Positions 35,426 through 43,585 of a DNA stretch of 64,000 nt are shown one piece after another; the stretch's first letter is position 1, and each line of letters begins with the position of its first letter. Origin of the DNA: Paenibacillus tarimensis (GTDB lineage: Bacteria > Bacillota > Bacilli > Paenibacillales > Paenibacillaceae). The notes under the pieces were generated by a model, which searched no databases, had not been told where the DNA came from, and saw only the letters and a list, made by a program, of their open reading frames with translations. The position numbers were made by a program, and so were the translations under genes. The stretch is from contig NZ_JAKGAO010000004.1 in NCBI RefSeq assembly GCF_021532315.1, positions 558,001 to 622,000 of the forward strand, read 5' to 3'.

Positions 35426-35443
35426 AGATACCGATCGGTATCT
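35426..35443. promoter_or_regulatory. Perfect 18 bp palindromic TetR operator
   Basis: AGATACCGATCGGTATCT, fully self-complementary, 56 bases upstream of the HD gene. The GATACCGATCGGTATC core is the classic type of TetR-family operator. The repressor encoded by the operon is the likely ligand. Confidence 0.85.
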
Positions 35444-35521
35444 CTTTAGATTAGCATAGTTGATGATGGTTGCGAAACCGCAGCTACATCTTCTTAGAAT
35501 GCCTGCTCAAATTGGCCGTTG

Positions 35522-35721
35522 CGTCTTGCCATTACCAAAAAAACCTGCGAATATGCAGGCTTTTAACCTCTATTGAATGCGTAATTAAAAAAACCTGCAA
35601 ATGTGCAGGTTCTTCGGAAGATCTCCTCAGTAACAGAGCGCCCCACGCTAAATACCTGCACAAACGCAGGTATTTAGCTGCATGTGGAGATTTAGCGGGA
35701 AAATTCCTGCACTATCGCAGG
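35522..35721. repeat. Array of four CCTGC/GCAGG hairpins, copy 1
   Basis: Hairpins at 35542-35561, 35592-35611, 35648-35677 (CTAAATACCTGC/GCAGGTATTTAG, 12 bp perfect) and 35706-35721, all sharing CCTGC-loop-GCAGG. The block is nearly identical to 50675-50877. In both places it follows the 3' end of a MacB-type ATPase gene. Confidence 0.85.
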
Positions 35722-35817
35722 TTCTCATCATTAGTTACCTTGCTGCGTAGTGCCAGTGAGTACCTCGCTGAATACAGGGCATATGGCTTATCACTCGCCT
35801 GCTCCCCCTACCCTGTC

Positions 35818-35977
35818 GTGCCGTGCTCAACAGAATCCATTAGTCTTCCATCTTTCATACGGATTACACGGTCAGTTGCTGATGCAACGATCGGGTCATG
35901 CGTGACGATCACGATGGTCACCTGCTTGTCTGTGTTTATCTTACGCAGTAAGGTTACGATCGCCTCTGATGTCACAG
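35818..35977 (-). pseudogene. MacB-like ATPase, 3' fragment
   Basis: Only the last ~53 codons remain, ending at the TAG at 35818. They are nearly identical to 50915-51084 of the intact ATPase gene (VTIVIVTHDPIVASATDRVI, RMKDGRLMDSVEHS). Homology stops abruptly at 35977 and the lasso cluster begins beyond. Confidence 0.85.
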
Positions 35978-36054
35978 ATAATTCGAAACCGTTACGATGC
36001 CCCTCGCGAATATGACCGTTATCGTTTAAATCATCACAATTGCCATGACCCTAT

Positions 36055-37884
36055 TTATTCTTCCTCGTATACCGAAGACTGCATCCGGTGCAGCTCAGCA
36101 TACAATCCGTCTTGACGAATAAGCGTCTCATGTGTGCCTGTCTCCGCGACCTCGCCATGGCGAAGAAGCACGATATGATCCGCCAGCTTAGCGGTGCTAA
36201 GACGATGCGAGACGATAATGACGGTTTTGTTCGCTGCAAGCGTCCGCAAGCTTCGGATCATTTCGTATTCGGCATATGGGTCCAGCGCCGAGGTCGGCTC
36301 ATCGAATAGCAGGATATAAGCCGACTCTTCGCGCATATAAGCTCGCGAAGTTGCGATTCGCTGCCATTCGCCGCCGGAGAGGTTTATTCCGTTGAACAAC
36401 CGCCCAATCTCGGTTTCATATCCTTCCGGCAGCTTCTCCGCTACGCTGCTGGCTCCCCCGATCTGTGCGGCCTTCCTGATCAAATCCGGTTGCTTCATCT
36501 CCGGCAAATGTCCGATGCCGATATTGGAGTTCATATTCATCTCGTAACGTACAAAATCTTGAAAAATCGCTGTTGTGTGTCTTCGTAGTTCATGTATCCG
36601 GTAATCCCGAAGCGGATTGCCGTTGTAATAAATGGTGCCGGATACCGGTTCATAGAAACGGAGCAGCAGCTTAAGCAGCGTACTCTTTCCACTTCCGTTC
36701 TCCCCGATCAGAACCGTAATATGGCCGGCCGGTATGGTCAGATCTTCAATATGCAGCGTATCTTGGTCCTCACGATAAGCAAATCGCACCCGTTCGAACC
36801 GGAAGCCCGACGCTGCTGCCGGAGCGGGTTCTTCGCCCGTTTGCTCTGGCAGCTCAGCATGGAGAAAACCCATGATAGAGCTGATATTATTGATCTCTCT
36901 CGCCCCTATCGCAAACACTCCGAATAACTGGGTCACCCCTTCGCGAAGCTGATACAGCGCCCCGATAAACAGCAGTAACTGACCCGGTTGCACCTTCCCG
37001 GCCATGGCGTTTCGCACGATAAGGATCAGTGCTAAGCCGCAAATGATTGCTTCGAATAGCCCCCAGGCCATATTGTGCAACGTCCATTTACGCTGATCTA
37101 CGGCGAGCACGGCGATCAGTTCGCGGGTAGCCGACTCGTATTTTGCTTTGAAATACGGGGTCGCGTTGAACAACTTGATCTCATTCGCCGCTTCATGCTG
37201 AAGGGGGAGCCCCATGAAATATTCCGCCCGCCGCCGCAACTCCTGAACCTGCGGCCTGCCCTCGAAGGTGACATTATTGAGCCTTGCTTCGACAAACAGG
37301 CGCGGCAGCGCCAGCATTACAAATAGCAGTGGCGCATAAGGAAGCACCGTCCAGATCAGCAGTGATCCTGCGGCGATCTGAACAATCCCCCCCAGCGCAT
37401 TCGCCGTCATGTCCAGCCAGAGCGTGATGAAATATTCGTTGTACCTCGCGACCTTCAGCTTGGTATGGAAACCCGCCTGCTCGAAAGGAGCAATGTCGGT
37501 CAAATCATTCGCCTTCTGCATCAAACGTTCGTCGATGTTCCGTTGAATTTGAGCCGTCAACAGTTTCTTGTGCATTTCCACCAGCGGCTGGATCGCATCG
37601 ACGACGATCGTCAGCAGAATAAATAGAATCGCGAGCCAATAGATCGGCCCGAATGCGGACAAGAGATTAACATCCCGGATGAGTTCGTCGATGATGAACG
37701 TACTAAGCCAAATTAGAAGCGGACCAAGCAGCGCCTCTGCGATTGTCATTGCGAATACGATCGCGCACCGTCTCGGGTCTGAACGATAGATCAGACACAG
37801 CCCCCACCACGCCTGATGCAAGGCGCGGAGCTTATTATGCATCCGCTCGGAAAGCGGCTGCTTGCAGCTGGTACATGTGCGCAT
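36055..37884 (-). CDS. ABC transporter, fused permease-ATPase (lasso export, second subunit)
   Basis: About 609 residues. Transmembrane domain ~40-340 with five or six spans, then an ATPase domain: Walker A GENGSGKSTLLK, signature INLSGGEWQR, Walker B YILLFDEPTSALD, H-loop VSHRLS. Its start overlaps the end of the preceding ABC gene by ~50 bases, indicating tight coupling. Paired fused half-transporters suggest a heterodimeric exporter for the mature lasso peptide and for self-immunity. Last gene of the cluster. Confidence 0.9.
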   Translation of the reverse strand: MRTCTSCKQPLSERMHNKLRALHQAWWGLCLIYRSDPRRCAIVFAMTIAEALLGPLLIWLSTFIIDELIRDVNLLSAFGPIYWLAILFILLTIVVDAIQPLVEMHKKLLTAQIQRNIDERLMQKANDLTDIAPFEQAGFHTKLKVARYNEYFITLWLDMTANALGGIVQIAAGSLLIWTVLPYAPLLFVMLALPRLFVEARLNNVTFEGRPQVQELRRRAEYFMGLPLQHEAANEIKLFNATPYFKAKYESATRELIAVLAVDQRKWTLHNMAWGLFEAIICGLALILIVRNAMAGKVQPGQLLLFIGALYQLREGVTQLFGVFAIGAREINNISSIMGFLHAELPEQTGEEPAPAAASGFRFERVRFAYREDQDTLHIEDLTIPAGHITVLIGENGSGKSTLLKLLLRFYEPVSGTIYYNGNPLRDYRIHELRRHTTAIFQDFVRYEMNMNSNIGIGHLPEMKQPDLIRKAAQIGGASSVAEKLPEGYETEIGRLFNGINLSGGEWQRIATSRAYMREESAYILLFDEPTSALDPYAEYEMIRSLRTLAANKTVIIVSHRLSTAKLADHIVLLRHGEVAETGTHETLIRQDGLYAELHRMQSSVYEEE

Positions 37885-39796
37885 ATTCTCCACCTAACTT
37901 CATCAGCTCTGCATGCGAGCCTTCCTCAATTATTCTTCCGTCTTGCAAAACGAGAATCCGATTCGCCATCTTGACCGTGCTGAACCGATGCGAAATCAGA
38001 AGAACGGACTTCCCTGCCGTCAGCTGGCGAAACTGTTGAAACAGCTCATATTCCGCTTGAATATCAAGCGCGGCCGCAGGCTCGTCCAGAATGAGGAGGT
38101 CTGCGCCGCGATAAATCGCGCGCGCGATGGCCAGTCGCTGCCATTGCCCGCCCGACAAATCCACACCGCCCCACTCCGGTCCCAATAGAGTATGATAACG
38201 ATGCGGCAGCCGCTCGATAAAATCGTCAGCCTGCGCCTGCGCGGCCGCCGACGCCAACTCTGCTGCGTTCAGGCCGGGATGACCAGTAAGGCAAATGTTC
38301 TCCTCCACGCTCACCGCATATTGTCCGTAATCCTGGAAAACCGCCGAAATGCGATCTCGCAATTGTTGAATAGCCAGCTTCTCGACCTCCACGCCATCGA
38401 CGAGAATCGAACCGCTGGTTGCCTGATAGAAGCGGCAAATCAATTTCACCAGCGTCGTCTTACCGGAGCCGTTCGCGCCGACAAGAGCGACGCACTCCCC
38501 TGGCGCAATGGAGAAGCTGATCCCCTCTAGAGCAAACTCCCTTGAAGGCTGTTCGATCTCCGCCTGCTCGTCCGCATCCCATTGATCCTGCCAGCCTTCA
38601 CCCTCGCATTCCTCATTTGCTGCTTCCTCATCTTCCTCCGCTGCGTCTTGCTCGCATGCTCCATCGTTCTCGCGCGAAGATTCGTATTTGAAATAGACAT
38701 CCCGAAACTCGATCGCCATCGGTGTCCCTTTAACAGTCTCTACAGGAAGTGCGGGCGCTGCGATGTCCGGCTCCGCCTCAATAAACAGCCGAAAGTCGTC
38801 CCCCATGCGCCACAATTCCAATGCATCGGCCCCGTCCTTGGCCGTCTCCCGCAGCGCATGGGATAGCTGAAAGACGGCCAGCAAATACATGGCGATCTCC
38901 CCCAGCGTAACGTTCCCGCTCCCGATCCTGTACGCGATCCACATATAACCCAAGCCCGCAACGCCTCCAGACAACAGCCCTGTCATCACGGAGCCGTATG
39001 CGAATCGGCGCTGGAGCCGCTGATATCGCGTATAAATCCGGGTGAACATCTCCCTGTACATGCGCTTAAAATAATCGCCCGCGCCAAACAAGCGAATCTC
39101 TTTGGCCGCTCTGCGTCCAAGCAGCAGGTCGCGCGCATAGTTCATTCTGCGGCGTTCTTCCGCCGACTGCTTCTCATATTCCCAGTCCATTTGTCCGTAT
39201 CGGTTCTGCTTCAAGGCAAACGGGATGGTGCTGAGGACGAGCAACAGCGCAAGGATAATGGATAAGTTGCCGATAAGGACGATGATGCCTGCCAAGGAAA
39301 CAAACCCGGTTACGAAGCTCATGCTAATCGTGATTAACTGGACTGGAAGCCACTCTGACGCATCACGCAGCGCCTCCAGTCGGTTGCGGTACGCCTTCTG
39401 ATCGAAAAATTTCATGCCCGGCACCGATTCCCAAGCTTGCAGCAACATCAGGTTAATCGTAAGCATGGACCGCTCCGATAAAATTTTTCCCGCCCAGATC
39501 TGGAGCGAAGAAAGAATAACCAGCACCACCATACTGCCGGCATAAGCGCCTGCCCAGAACAGGCTGTGGCTCCCATGAGAATCACTGACGGTTAATCCGT
39601 CGATGATTTGCTTGGACGCATAGAGCTGCAGGACAGGCGCAAGCCCGCTTAGCAGCATGCAACCAATAAGCGAGAGAACGAGCAGTGGCCCCGATTTCCA
39701 GATAAGCGCACCCAGCAGCCTGAACGTCCGCCACTGTTCGGACAGCAAGCTCAGCCGCACTTGATGCCATTTCGTATTCTCCATCTGATTCGTCAC
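37835..39796 (-). CDS. ABC transporter, fused permease-ATPase (lasso export, first subunit)
   Basis: 653 residues, similar in plan to the next gene: Walker A ALVGANGSGKTTLVK, signature VDLSGGQWQR, Walker B LLILDEPAAALD, H-loop ISHRFS. An Asp/Glu-rich insert of ~45 residues (EQDAAEEDEEAANEECEGEG, DADEQAEIEQ) sits between membrane and ATPase parts, an odd addition that could bind the very basic peptide cargo. GTG start at 39796. Probably the partner of the transporter at 36055. Confidence 0.9.
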   Translation of the reverse strand: MTNQMENTKWHQVRLSLLSEQWRTFRLLGALIWKSGPLLVLSLIGCMLLSGLAPVLQLYASKQIIDGLTVSDSHGSHSLFWAGAYAGSMVVLVILSSLQIWAGKILSERSMLTINLMLLQAWESVPGMKFFDQKAYRNRLEALRDASEWLPVQLITISMSFVTGFVSLAGIIVLIGNLSIILALLLVLSTIPFALKQNRYGQMDWEYEKQSAEERRRMNYARDLLLGRRAAKEIRLFGAGDYFKRMYREMFTRIYTRYQRLQRRFAYGSVMTGLLSGGVAGLGYMWIAYRIGSGNVTLGEIAMYLLAVFQLSHALRETAKDGADALELWRMGDDFRLFIEAEPDIAAPALPVETVKGTPMAIEFRDVYFKYESSRENDGACEQDAAEEDEEAANEECEGEGWQDQWDADEQAEIEQPSREFALEGISFSIAPGECVALVGANGSGKTTLVKLICRFYQATSGSILVDGVEVEKLAIQQLRDRISAVFQDYGQYAVSVEENICLTGHPGLNAAELASAAAQAQADDFIERLPHRYHTLLGPEWGGVDLSGGQWQRLAIARAIYRGADLLILDEPAAALDIQAEYELFQQFRQLTAGKSVLLISHRFSTVKMANRILVLQDGRIIEEGSHAELMKLGGEYAHMYQLQAAAFRADA

Positions 39797-39819
39797 GATC
39801 GTTCACCATGTTTCCGTCA

Positions 39820-41823
39820 TTATTTGGTGCATCCGATGCGCAGGCCCGGATCGCCTACGGTCTCCAGTTCAGCAAGCAAACGCGGATTGCCCGGCCTTGC
39901 TCGTTCCAGGACATAATGTCGCCCCATGGCCATCTCGCGCAGCCAGATTTCCATATCGATAACCATGCGCAGAAATTGATAGGACATGCCCAGATCGTTG
40001 TTGCTGTCATCGGATCGGATCAGCGTGCTGACCAGATGGTCCCAGAACTTTTGCTTGTCGATGACCTCCAAGTGATGAAGCTGGATATCTTCGGACCGAT
40101 CGAAGAGCTGAAGCAAATTTCTTCGCTCGTTCAGCAGACTTTTCCGCGCCATGTGCGCATACGTCGTCTTTGTAACTCGATCATACAGATAACGTGGAAG
40201 TATATCCACAAAAGCTTTGCGGAGCAGCATTTTAGTGCCGTAATAAAGCTCGATCTTGGCACGATCGATATCGTAATGCTGTTCCGTTGGAACAGAGAAC
40301 GAAAGCTCGATAATTCGCTTGTCGAAGAAGGGATGCATATTCTGCATCGACACGCCGACCGCATCCAGGTAACTGGCTCTTGGCCAGGTATAGTCGTAGT
40401 GATATCTTCTCCCCCAGCTAGCGAGCGGCTTGCTCTCCTTGTATCTGGTATGCTCCGACTGTTTGGCCTGGCTCTCACGAGCCAAATGCTTCGCCGTGAA
40501 ATACTCCGGCATAGGATATTCCGTATCTGACCAGGCAAGTTTCGCGTACATAATGTCATTCACGATTGGAACGAGCGGTGCGATCCCATAGGTGAGACCG
40601 AGCTTCAGCGCTTTGCCCAGCCGTCGGTCGGACCAACTCCACAGCGCTGATTTGAAAACAGAGAACTTCCGCTGGCGCAGCAGCGAATCCAATACATAGC
40701 GCTCTCCCGTAAAGAGAAAGTCGCCGCCTTCGCCCGTGAGGCCTGCATCGGTGTCGAATTCGTTGGCAATGGCATTATAGGTTTCGTTGATCAATACATT
40801 CGCTCTAGGGTCAGGCCCATCCAAATACCATAACGGGTCACGGCCCAGCTCTGCGTTGGAAATTTGAAGCGTTTGATCGCCCAATATAATAATGCCCGGT
40901 ATGCCCAAATCGTTGTAGAGCTTTCTCACCACATCCCGGTCATTGCTTTGCACCATATCCTCGCCTTTGAACGAGATGTTCACATTAATGATTTTATCCG
41001 CACGTCCCCCCGCGATCGCCGCAGCGAGCACGTTGGCGGAATCGAGTCCGCCGCTTACCTCGACAATCGTTTTGGAATGGTGCAATCGGTCGTTGACCGA
41101 TTCGATCATGCGTTCCCGGAACTGGGGAATGGCATCCGCTTGAAGAAGGGGAAGCTGAACCAGATCATTAATTCCCCAATAAGATTGAATCTGAAGCTGC
41201 CGTTCTTCCCATCTCGCGATACTTGCGGAAGGAAGCTTCCGAATTTCCTGGAAGAAGGTACTGTCGTCAAAGCTGTTCTCCCCGATCGAATATTGCGTGG
41301 TCAAGTAAGAGAGGCAGCGATCAAGATCGATCTCGAATGGCACCGCCTCCGCGTGCAGCAAGGCGCGTAAATCATTCGAAACATACAATTCACCCGTTGG
41401 GCTGATCCAATAATAGATCGGCCTTGTTCCATACAAATCATTCGCTATGTATACCTGATTACGGTAGGAATCCCAAGCCACGGTTGTAAAATCGCCGTGA
41501 CATCCGCGCAGCATTTTACGGGGATCATCGGTCATCTCGCGATGCAGAAGCGCCCGGTCATGCGGCGCCAGCGGCTCCAACAGCTTCGGCTGTGACGGCA
41601 GCCTTATCCAACCGTCGAGCGCAATCGGCGCCTGCAGCTGCTCGGCTGACGGCTTTCCGGTTCGACGCGTTTCGTACCGATAGGTGAATTCGGCCATGTG
41701 AAAGCGATCGTCATTGTAATTGGCATGACGGGTCATCGTCGGCTGCAGCCAATCGGACAGACAGCTTGTCCAGCAGCTCCAATCCCTCTCCGTCCCGCCA
41801 TGCAGAGCGGTCCATATTTTCAT
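39820..41823 (-). CDS. Lasso peptide macrolactam synthetase (asparagine-synthetase-like, C protein)
   Basis: 667 residues from ATG 41823, which overlaps the leader-protease stop (ATGA). The N-terminal part (~1-200) is glutaminase-like but lacks the catalytic Cys start; the C-terminal part is an Asn-synthetase domain with the ATP-pyrophosphatase loop SGGLDS at 257-262 and the DTDAGLTGEGGDFLF loop. It adenylates the ring Asp/Glu side chain and closes the isopeptide bond with the core N-terminus. In the predicted core that would be Asp8. Confidence 0.92.
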   Translation of the reverse strand: MKIWTALHGGTERDWSCWTSCLSDWLQPTMTRHANYNDDRFHMAEFTYRYETRRTGKPSAEQLQAPIALDGWIRLPSQPKLLEPLAPHDRALLHREMTDDPRKMLRGCHGDFTTVAWDSYRNQVYIANDLYGTRPIYYWISPTGELYVSNDLRALLHAEAVPFEIDLDRCLSYLTTQYSIGENSFDDSTFFQEIRKLPSASIARWEERQLQIQSYWGINDLVQLPLLQADAIPQFRERMIESVNDRLHHSKTIVEVSGGLDSANVLAAAIAGGRADKIINVNISFKGEDMVQSNDRDVVRKLYNDLGIPGIIILGDQTLQISNAELGRDPLWYLDGPDPRANVLINETYNAIANEFDTDAGLTGEGGDFLFTGERYVLDSLLRQRKFSVFKSALWSWSDRRLGKALKLGLTYGIAPLVPIVNDIMYAKLAWSDTEYPMPEYFTAKHLARESQAKQSEHTRYKESKPLASWGRRYHYDYTWPRASYLDAVGVSMQNMHPFFDKRIIELSFSVPTEQHYDIDRAKIELYYGTKMLLRKAFVDILPRYLYDRVTKTTYAHMARKSLLNERRNLLQLFDRSEDIQLHHLEVIDKQKFWDHLVSTLIRSDDSNNDLGMSYQFLRMVIDMEIWLREMAMGRHYVLERARPGNPRLLAELETVGDPGLRIGCTK

Positions 41824-42293
41824 GGGATCGATAGGGCCCACCTTTCCGCTTGCTCTTTCAATCGAAGGACCTTGGTGATGTGCAGGTCGCCATACTTTTC
41901 TTGCGGGTCGAGCATTTGACCGTCAGGCATTCGTACCCAGGCATGAGCGAACAGCTTCTCGTCAATCTTCTTCAGGCCGATCAGCAGTTCCGCATCTACC
42001 CCGTTGCAGAACAGAAGCGCTTGCATCGTTACTGCCACCGAAACGCAGGTCGCGACCAGTTGATCTTCCTCATCCATGCTGATGAAAGCGCGTCCGATTT
42101 CGTATAACTCCTTGTATGAAGGAGGTGTCGTCTTACGCCGCGCTGCGCTCTCGTACAAGGGGAACAGCTGGATACCCAGCTTGCGGTAAGCAGAGGAGAA
42201 TTCTTCCTCCTGCAGCATAGCGCGAATCATGGCATGAATGAGCGGCGTATAGCATTCGTTAGGAGCCATTTTGCGAAAAAAATTACTCCTCAT
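41820..42293 (-). CDS. Lasso leader peptidase (B2, transglutaminase-like)
   Basis: 157 residues. The Cys-His-Asp triad is visible: Cys83 (ATCVSVAVTMQ), His117 (FAHAWVRM) and Asp129 (QMLDPQ). This is the PF13471-type B2 protease that cuts the leader after the Thr-x pair. It overlaps B1 at its start and C at its end, so the three are co-translated. ATG 42293 lacks a strong ribosome site; coupling would make one unnecessary. Confidence 0.92.
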   Translation of the reverse strand: MRSNFFRKMAPNECYTPLIHAMIRAMLQEEEFSSAYRKLGIQLFPLYESAARRKTTPPSYKELYEIGRAFISMDEEDQLVATCVSVAVTMQALLFCNGVDAELLIGLKKIDEKLFAHAWVRMPDGQMLDPQEKYGDLHITKVLRLKEQAERWALSIP

Positions 42294-42558
42294 ACGCGGA
42301 CACCGAGATCAGGTCTTTCTGCCGCAGATGGGCAATTGCTTCTTGAAGCAGCACTTCTAGCGTCTCGGACGGATGCTCATAAATCTGCCGCCAGCGGGCA
42401 AGAATCACCGAAGCGTGCTTAGGCCCATCTCCGAGCTCCTGCCATAGCGCCATCGTCGCCCCTTCCAGTCCGAAGTATGCGCCATTGTTCATATCCAGCA
42501 GAACAATTTCGTCCCCTAGATCTGTCGTGTAGACTTCTTCTCTCTGGCCTAATAACAT
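42283..42558 (-). CDS. Lasso RRE chaperone (B1, PqqD-like)
   Basis: 91 residues of the PqqD/RRE fold: VVYTTDLGDEIVLLD-type strands (seen as TTDLGDEIVLLDMNNGAYFG), EGATMALWQEL and a C-terminal helix pair. It binds the leader and delivers the precursor to B2 and C. Split B1/B2 is the rule in Gram-positive lasso clusters. AGGTGAGGG precedes ATG 42558. Confidence 0.93.
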   Translation of the reverse strand: MLLGQREEVYTTDLGDEIVLLDMNNGAYFGLEGATMALWQELGDGPKHASVILARWRQIYEHPSETLEVLLQEAIAHLRQKDLISVSAYEE

Positions 42559-42590
42559 CTTAAACCCTCACCTACCCTAGAATGGGAAAT

Positions 42591-42618
42591 GAGAGAGTGG
42601 TTGAATGTCCACTCCCTC
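42591..42618 (-). promoter_or_regulatory. Hairpin between precursor and B1 genes
   Basis: GAGGGAGTGG / CCACTCTCTC, a 10 bp stem with an 8-base loop, just after the precursor stop. Without a real T run it would act as a partial terminator or 3' stabiliser, favouring precursor over enzyme expression. Confidence 0.6.
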
Positions 42619-42634
42619 GTACATAATAAGTAAA

Positions 42635-42745
42635 TTAGCCCTTCTTGCCTCTGCCGAATTTGCCATCGCCCGGCTTGCTTTTCTTCGCAAGCGTGATATT
42701 CATGAACGTGCCGTATTCCTTGACGAGACCCGCTTTCAATGTCAT
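42635..42745 (-). CDS. Lasso peptide precursor (A)
   Basis: 36 residues, too short for ordinary gene calling. AAGGGTGGTG lies upstream of ATG 42745. The leader carries the family pattern L-V-x-x-x-G-x-F-x-x-x-T-x in GLVKEYGTFMNITL, placing Thr at -2. The predicted 17-residue core is AKKSKPGDGKFGRGKKG: Ala1 and Asp8 would form an 8-residue macrolactam, leaving a 9-residue tail with Phe11 and Arg13. Six Lys and one Arg against one Asp (consumed in the ring) make it extremely basic. Position directly before B1-B2-C fits. No closely similar core is known to me. Confidence 0.9.
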   Translation of the reverse strand: MTLKAGLVKEYGTFMNITLAKKSKPGDGKFGRGKKG

Positions 42746-42916
42746 GCTATTCACCACCCTTCCTATGAACTGCCTTGCATTCCTAATATTACCGGAGACG
42801 CAGCCGGAAGGTTATCCATGTTTTTGATTCGGGCATGGCTAGGGACAACTCCGATTTCCTCTTAGGCAAACAAGTGAGAACCTCCTAAATGGATCTGGGA
42901 GATTCGCGCTTGTTTG

Positions 42917-43585
42917 CTAGATCTGGGATGGGATGTCTTCAAACAACAGCAGTCCTTTCTTCAAGGCGATCTGGGCGGCCTGTCTGCGGTTTTTCACCTG
43001 CAGCTTGCGATTGATGTTCGTAATGTGATTATCGATCGTTTTCTCTTCCACGCACAGAATGCGGCAAATCTCGGCTGTCGTTTTGCCGAGATGAACATAG
43101 GAGAGTATCCGCCTCTCTTGGGGCGTTAGCAGCTTTCGAGCTTGCTCCTGCCTTAATTGCTTAAATTGGCTGCGGATCGCTTCCGCGGAAGAAGCGTGGA
43201 TCGCGGCGCATCCGTTATGAGCATCACGGATGGCTTGGGGAATCGTTTGGTAATCCGTGGACTTCACAATGTAGTTTATCGCTCCGAATAAGTAGGCATC
43301 CCAAATCACCTTCTCGTCATCGAGTGAAGAGAGCATCACGATCTTCCGCTCGCGGTTGCCTTCCAGCAGCTCATTAATCGCATGAAGCCCGTCGATGGTA
43401 TGGTTAAACATAATGTCAAGAAGAATGACGTCCACTTCGAGATGCGGAATCATCTGCAAAGCGACCTCTGGAGAAGGGATCGCAGCCACCAGCAGAATAT
43501 CAGTCGTTTTGCCGATGATCCACTTGATTCCCTCAACCCAATCCGGATCATCCTCGATCAATAACACCCGGATCGTCAATTTCAA
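42917..43585 (-). CDS. LuxR/NarL-type response regulator of the lasso cluster
   Basis: 222 residues. Receiver ~1-120 (IEDDPDW acidic pair, Asp in VILLDIMFN, Lys in NYIVKSTD), LuxR helix-turn-helix ~150-215 (LLTPQERRILSYVHLGKTTA, EKTIDNHITNINRKL). It begins with TTG directly after the kinase stop (TGATTG), so it is coupled to the kinase. Downstream, on the same strand, is the precursor gene; activation of the lasso promoter is the likely role. Confidence 0.88.
   Translation of the reverse strand: MKLTIRVLLIEDDPDWVEGIKWIIGKTTDILLVAAIPSPEVALQMIPHLEVDVILLDIMFNHTIDGLHAINELLEGNRERKIVMLSSLDDEKVIWDAYLFGAINYIVKSTDYQTIPQAIRDAHNGCAAIHASSAEAIRSQFKQLRQEQARKLLTPQERRILSYVHLGKTTAEICRILCVEEKTIDNHITNINRKLQVKNRRQAAQIALKKGLLLFEDIPSQI

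Noticed and set aside
35522-35721. Possible CRISPR array
   Set aside because: The repeated units are self-complementary hairpins of varying length and spacing, without constant direct repeats, spacers or cas genes.
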